Source of the DNA: Bacillus_BE sp042263505
Lineage (GTDB): Bacteria; Bacillota; Bacilli; Bacillales; Cytobacillaceae
Reading direction: 5' to 3'
NCBI RefSeq assembly: GCF_042263505.1
Contig: NZ_JBHKFI010000002.1
Coordinates: 62,001-126,000 of the forward strand
DNA length: 64,000 bases
Shown here: piece after piece, positions 60,004 to 64,000 of the stretch
Layout of the letters: each line of letters begins with the position of its first letter
Position numbering within the stretch: position 1 is the stretch's first letter
Notes under the pieces: generated by a model
Databases searched by the model: none
Told to the model about the DNA's origin: nothing
The model's input: only the letters and a program-made list of their open reading frames with translations
Translations under genes and position numbers: made by a program

Positions 60004-61851
60004 AGTATTGATAATATGTTGCACAATACTTTTACAAGAAAAACAGTCGAAGAATGGACTGAAAAAGCAGAAGAAACATTAAAGGGGAAGGCGATTCAAA
60101 CACTTGCCAGACATACTTATGAAAACATCAATTTGAAACCGCTTTATACGCGCTTGGATCAAGAAAACCATTTCACTATATCGGAATATCCCGGCTTGGG
60201 TGATTTCAGAAGGGGGAATTCTCCTCTTGGCTATCTCACTCAGGAATGGAAAATTGCGCAAAAAATTGAAGGAAACTCCGCACCTGAGCTTCATGAAAAT
60301 GTCAAATCTGCCTTAGAAAGGGGGCAGACGGCAATATCTTTTGCTGTTACAGAAGAAGTGATTACTCAACTGAATGACATTGTAGGAGATTTATATCTTC
60401 AATATCCATTTAGCCTTGATGCAAAGGACTATTTCGAACAGGTTATCTCGGAATTAGTTCAATGGAATCATCTGGATAAGATCTCGGGATACATTGCAAG
60501 TGATCCCCTTGCGAAGCTTGTTACAGACGGGAATCTGCAGGATACTATTAATGGTATTTATCATAAGTGGGCGCGAACGATAGAAAAAGCTAATCTACAC
60601 ATGCCAAATCTTAAAACTATTTTAGTAGATACAACTCCATATCATAACGGTGGAGCAAATGCAGTTCAAGAAATTGCTTATGCCTTATCAACAGCAGTCT
60701 TTCATATTGAAAATCTAAAAAATGAGGGACAGGAGATTCAAGCTATTTTTAGAAATCTTGTATTTAAATTTGCAATCGGGGCGAACTTCTTTGTGGAAAT
60801 CGCCAAGCTTCGAGCTGCCCGTTTACTTTGGAGTAAAATTGCTGAAAGCTATGGGGTCGATGAAGAATACAGACATATGACGATTTCAGCTGAAACCTCT
60901 TTGTTTACAAAAACGCAATATGATCCATATGTAAACTTGCTAAGAGGAGGAAATGAGGCATTCGCAGCTGTACTTGGAGGCGTGGAATACTTACATGTAA
61001 CTCCATATAATGAAGTGTTTGAAGAGGTCAATTCTTTTTCAGATCGAATTGCCCGTAATACGCAATTAATTTTGAAGGAAGAGGCCCATTTAACAAAAGT
61101 AATTGACCCTGCCGGAGGTTCATGGTATGTGGAATATTTAACTGATGGGATTACGAACAAATCATGGGAGCTTTTTCTTGAAATTGAGGACCAAAACGGG
61201 ATTTACGATCGTCTATTAGCAGGATGGATTCAGAAACAAGTGAAAACAGTGAGAAATAAAAGAGAAGTAGATGCTTCTACAAGAATACAGAGTATTATCG
61301 GAACCAATATATACGCAAATCTTTCTGAAAAAATAGAGGTTCAGAAAGGACAAGTTGTTGCCACCATTGAACAAAAGGCACAAATTGAACCAATTAAACC
61401 GACAAGACTTGCAAAATCTTTTGAGCAATTGCGTCAAAAAGCAGAAAAATTGGGTGGAATTCGAGTAGGCTTAATCTGCCTGGGAGCATTAAAGAATCAT
61501 AAAGCCAGAGCTGATTTTATTTCAGGATTTTTATCTCCTGGTGGAATTGCTGTGCAAAAAAGTGATGCGATTGATTCCTTGGAGCAAGTGCTTGATTTTA
61601 TGAATAAAACAAAGGCAAATCATTATTTTGTTTGTGGCAGCAATAAACAATATACATTGACGGCTCTTGAAATGGTTTCTTCCATTCATAAAGAAGATCC
61701 TGATGTTTCCCTATATTTAGCGGGGGTTCCAGATGAAGATCAGAATGAGTGGGAAAAAGCAGGTATTAAACAATTCATTCATCTCAAGAGCAACTGTTAT
61801 GAATTTCTTTCTTCTCTTTTACAAGATACGGAGGTGAAGGGACATGAGTAA
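60001..61851 (+). CDS. mutA: Methylmalonyl-CoA mutase small (beta) subunit
   Basis: This is the structural subunit of the cobalamin-dependent mutase. The 616-residue protein is homologous to MutB but lacks the B12-binding DxHxxG motif in its C-terminal domain (ICLGALKNHKARADFISGFL instead), as expected for the non-catalytic subunit. It keeps LKPLYTR, NGGANAVQEIAYALSTA, ISAETSLFTKTQYDPYVNLLRG and VIDPAGGSWYVEYLT. An in-frame ATG at 60016 is an alternative start. It overlaps mutB by eight bases, giving coupled translation. Confidence 0.94.
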   Translation: MSIDNMLHNTFTRKTVEEWTEKAEETLKGKAIQTLARHTYENINLKPLYTRLDQENHFTISEYPGLGDFRRGNSPLGYLTQEWKIAQKIEGNSAPELHENVKSALERGQTAISFAVTEEVITQLNDIVGDLYLQYPFSLDAKDYFEQVISELVQWNHLDKISGYIASDPLAKLVTDGNLQDTINGIYHKWARTIEKANLHMPNLKTILVDTTPYHNGGANAVQEIAYALSTAVFHIENLKNEGQEIQAIFRNLVFKFAIGANFFVEIAKLRAARLLWSKIAESYGVDEEYRHMTISAETSLFTKTQYDPYVNLLRGGNEAFAAVLGGVEYLHVTPYNEVFEEVNSFSDRIARNTQLILKEEAHLTKVIDPAGGSWYVEYLTDGITNKSWELFLEIEDQNGIYDRLLAGWIQKQVKTVRNKREVDASTRIQSIIGTNIYANLSEKIEVQKGQVVATIEQKAQIEPIKPTRLAKSFEQLRQKAEKLGGIRVGLICLGALKNHKARADFISGFLSPGGIAVQKSDAIDSLEQVLDFMNKTKANHYFVCGSNKQYTLTALEMVSSIHKEDPDVSLYLAGVPDEDQNEWEKAGIKQFIHLKSNCYEFLSSLLQDTEVKGHE

Positions 61852-64000
61852 ACCAAATTTTAAAAATATTTCTCTCGAAAATATATCTCTCCCTTCAAAA
61901 GGTGAATGGAAAAAGAAAGCAGAGAAAGAAATTGAACAATCACTGGATGATTTGCTTTTTGAAACAAATGAACAAATTAAGCTAAAACCGTTATATACAA
62001 GTGAAGATCGCGAGGGGCTTGAGCATGTTGACAGCTTACCAGGGCTTCCTCCATACTTGCGTGGCCCATATCCAACGATGTATGTCAATCGTCCATGGAC
62101 AGTTAGACAATACGCTGGGTTCTCTACGGCTGAAGAAAGCAATGCCTTTTATCGCAGGAACCTTGCCATGGGTCAAAAAGGCTTATCTGTTGCTTTCGAT
62201 TTAGCCACACATCGCGGCTATGATTCAGATCATCCACGTGTAGTTGGGGATGTTGGGAAAGCGGGAGTTGCGATTGATTCTATTCTGGATATGAAAACGT
62301 TATTTGATGGAATCCCGCTTGATCAAATGTCTGTATCAATGACGATGAATGGGGCAGTACTGCCAATCATGGCCTTTTATATTGTCACAGCTGAAGAACA
62401 GGGAGTCAGTCAGGAAAAACTTTCTGGAACCATTCAAAATGATATTTTAAAGGAATATATGGTACGGAATACGTATATTTATCCTCCAGAGATGTCTATG
62501 AAGATAATTGCTGATATTTTCGAATATACATCAAAATACATGCCGAAATTTAATAGCATCAGTATTTCCGGTTATCATATGCAGGAAGCAGGAGCCCCAG
62601 CAGATATTGAACTTGCTTATACATTGGCTGACGGTTTGGAATATGTAAGGACTGGTATCAGGGCAGGTATTAATATCGATTCCTTTGCACCAAGATTGTC
62701 TTTCTTCTGGGCTATCGGTATGAATTATTTTATGGAAGTTTCCAAGATGCGGGCTGGAAGATATATTTGGGCAAAAATGATGAAATCCTTTGAGCCCAAG
62801 AATCCAAAGGCATTAGCACTTCGTACCCATTCACAAACATCTGGCTGGAGTTTAACGGAACAAGATCCTTTTAATAATGTAATTAGAACATTAATCGAGG
62901 CCCATGCAGCTGCGATGGGACATACGCAATCCCTACACACGAATGCCCTTGATGAGGCAATTGCGCTGCCAACGGATTTCTCAGCAAGAATTGCCCGTAA
63001 TACTCAGCTATATTTACAAGAAGAAACAGGAATTACCAATGTGATTGATCCTTGGGGCGGCTCCTATTACGTGGAAGCCTTAACCAACCAATTAATTGAA
63101 AGAGCCTGGAAGCATATTGAAGAAATTGAGAATCTGGGTGGTATGGCAAAGGCAATTGAAACCGGACTTCCAAAAATGCGGATTGAAGAGGCGGCAGCAA
63201 GAAGACAGGCACAAATCGATTCTGGCAAAGAAACGATCATCGGTGTTAATCGCTATCGCTTAGAACAAGAGGAAGCAATTGAAATTCTTGACATTGATAA
63301 TACAGCTGTTCGGTTAAAGCAAATTGAAAAATTAAATCAATTAAAATCCACTAGAGATGAAGAGAAAGTTCAAGCTGCTATAAAAGCAATAACAGAAGCA
63401 GCGGAATCAGGAGAAGGTAATTTGCTTGCCCTTTCTGTTCAGGCGGCAAGAGTAAGAGCTACTTTAGGCGAAATATCATCTGCAATTGAGCGTGTAGCTG
63501 GTCGTCATCAGGCAACCATTCGCTCGATCAGTGGTGTTTATAGTTCTGCATTTTCTAATGATGAAGAAATTGCTGAAGTGAAGAAAATGACGGATGAATT
63601 TTTAGAAAACGAGGGTAGAAGACCTCGGATTCTCATTGCAAAAATGGGTCAGGATGGACATGACCGAGGGGCTAAGGTGATTTCAACGGCATTTGCGGAT
63701 TTAGGTTTTGATGTGGATATCGGTCCTCTATTCCAAACTCCAGAGGAAACAGCTCTACAAGCGGTGGAAAATGATGTCCATGTTGTTGGGATGAGTTCCC
63801 TTGCTGCAGGTCATAAAACCCTTTTACCTCAATTGATTGGGGAGCTAAAGAAATTAGGACGTGAGGATATTCTTGTCGTAGTTGGCGGGGTTATTCCTGC
63901 TCAAGATTATCAATTTTTATATGATCATGGTGCAGCAGCGATATTTGGTCCAGGAACAGTAGTCCCAGTGGCTGCACAAAAGGTGGTTCGTGCTATCTAT
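61844..64000 (+). CDS. mutB: Methylmalonyl-CoA mutase large (alpha) subunit, 3' end outside window
   Basis: The catalytic subunit interconverts methylmalonyl-CoA and succinyl-CoA with adenosylcobalamin. The frame is open for 719 codons to the window edge and lacks perhaps only a few. It has LPPYLRGPYPTMYVNRPWTV and RQYAGFSTAEESNAFYRRNL (substrate-binding), SVSMTMNGAVLP, ISISGYHMQEAGAPADIELA, NALDEAIALPTDFSARIARN, and a C-terminal B12 domain with MGQDGHDRGAKVI, whose His is the cobalt ligand. With the Bkd enzymes it can complete valine/isoleucine breakdown. Confidence 0.96.
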   Translation, partial: MSKPNFKNISLENISLPSKGEWKKKAEKEIEQSLDDLLFETNEQIKLKPLYTSEDREGLEHVDSLPGLPPYLRGPYPTMYVNRPWTVRQYAGFSTAEESNAFYRRNLAMGQKGLSVAFDLATHRGYDSDHPRVVGDVGKAGVAIDSILDMKTLFDGIPLDQMSVSMTMNGAVLPIMAFYIVTAEEQGVSQEKLSGTIQNDILKEYMVRNTYIYPPEMSMKIIADIFEYTSKYMPKFNSISISGYHMQEAGAPADIELAYTLADGLEYVRTGIRAGINIDSFAPRLSFFWAIGMNYFMEVSKMRAGRYIWAKMMKSFEPKNPKALALRTHSQTSGWSLTEQDPFNNVIRTLIEAHAAAMGHTQSLHTNALDEAIALPTDFSARIARNTQLYLQEETGITNVIDPWGGSYYVEALTNQLIERAWKHIEEIENLGGMAKAIETGLPKMRIEEAAARRQAQIDSGKETIIGVNRYRLEQEEAIEILDIDNTAVRLKQIEKLNQLKSTRDEEKVQAAIKAITEAAESGEGNLLALSVQAARVRATLGEISSAIERVAGRHQATIRSISGVYSSAFSNDEEIAEVKKMTDEFLENEGRRPRILIAKMGQDGHDRGAKVISTAFADLGFDVDIGPLFQTPEETALQAVENDVHVVGMSSLAAGHKTLLPQLIGELKKLGREDILVVVGGVIPAQDYQFLYDHGAAAIFGPGTVVPVAAQKVVRAIY

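Noticed and set aside
1..64000. CRISPR arrays, tRNA or rRNA genes, prophage and complete insertion sequences
   Set aside because: No regularly spaced direct repeats, no cloverleaf-type gene, no rRNA stretches and no transposase, integrase or phage structural gene were seen.

Overview
The window is chromosomal DNA of an endospore-forming, low-GC Bacillota, almost certainly a member of the Bacillaceae. It carries the complete spoIIIA operon, spoIVB and spo0A, an AhrC-type arginine repressor, a comG competence operon, and a backbone gene order that matches the comG-to-bkd stretch of Bacillus subtilis. It is not B. subtilis. A cobalamin-dependent ribonucleotide reductase and a methylmalonyl-CoA mutase are present, and mntR, aroQ (yqhS), yqhV, folD and the mmg operon are missing from their usual places. 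A Neobacillus- or Cytobacillus-like genus is plausible, but the sequence read alone does not settle it.

Layout. 0-5.6 kb: a truncated HTH regulator facing away from the comG operon (comGA-GG, with an in-frame TGA in comGE), then aroK and yqzE. 5.7-8.2 kb: yqhG and the SNF2 helicase yqhH on the minus strand. 8.4-12.6 kb: a tandem glycine riboswitch controlling gcvT-gcvPA-gcvPB. 12.6-14.0 kb: rhodanese yqhL and octanoyltransferase lipM; lipM works next to the glycine cleavage system because that system needs lipoyl groups. 14.0-17.1 kb: class II RNR nrdJ behind tandem NrdR-type boxes. 17.1-19.5 kb: a small accessory region of decayed genes (frameshifted HhH protein, truncated amidase, DUF3139 gene with an early stop, T-box remnant) with intact YjbR and VOC genes. 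19.5-24.5 kb: yqhO, yqhP, yqhQ, yqhR, papA, efp. 24.5-27.2 kb: a small ORF, a probable 6S RNA, a SIMPL protein and a secreted alkaline phosphatase. 27.3-32.5 kb: the spoIIIA operon behind a sigma-E-like promoter. 32.8-40.4 kb: accB-accC-yqhY, nusB, xseA-xseB-ispA, dxs. 40.4-46.3 kb: tlyA, ahrC/argR, recN, spoIVB, spo0A. 46.5-49.5 kb: a DUF342 protein, yqiK, a structured repeat and yqzF. 49.6-59.8 kb: bkdR and the sigma-54-type ptb-bcd-buk-lpdV-bkdAA-bkdAB-bkdB operon for branched-chain keto acid oxidation. 60.0-64.0 kb: mutA and a nearly complete mutB.

How the genes fit together. The right end is a branched-chain amino acid module. Leucine dehydrogenase and the Bkd complex make branched acyl-CoAs, Ptb/Buk convert them to acids and ATP, and the mutase can channel the propionyl-CoA formed from valine and isoleucine to succinyl-CoA. 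Branched acyl-CoAs are also fatty acid primers, while accBC supplies malonyl-CoA. The centre holds sporulation control (spo0A, spoIVB) and the mother-cell channel (spoIIIA). Cobalamin links nrdJ and mutAB.

The most unusual signals are regulatory or translational: a TGA at codon 3 of comGE, an apparent ATT start for spoIIIAD, a hairpin between the mutA ribosome binding site and its start codon, a promoter directly abutting a terminator before dxs, tandem NrdR boxes over the nrdJ promoter, and at least two families of dispersed intergenic repeats, one lying exactly where folD would be expected. I saw no clear new multi-gene system.
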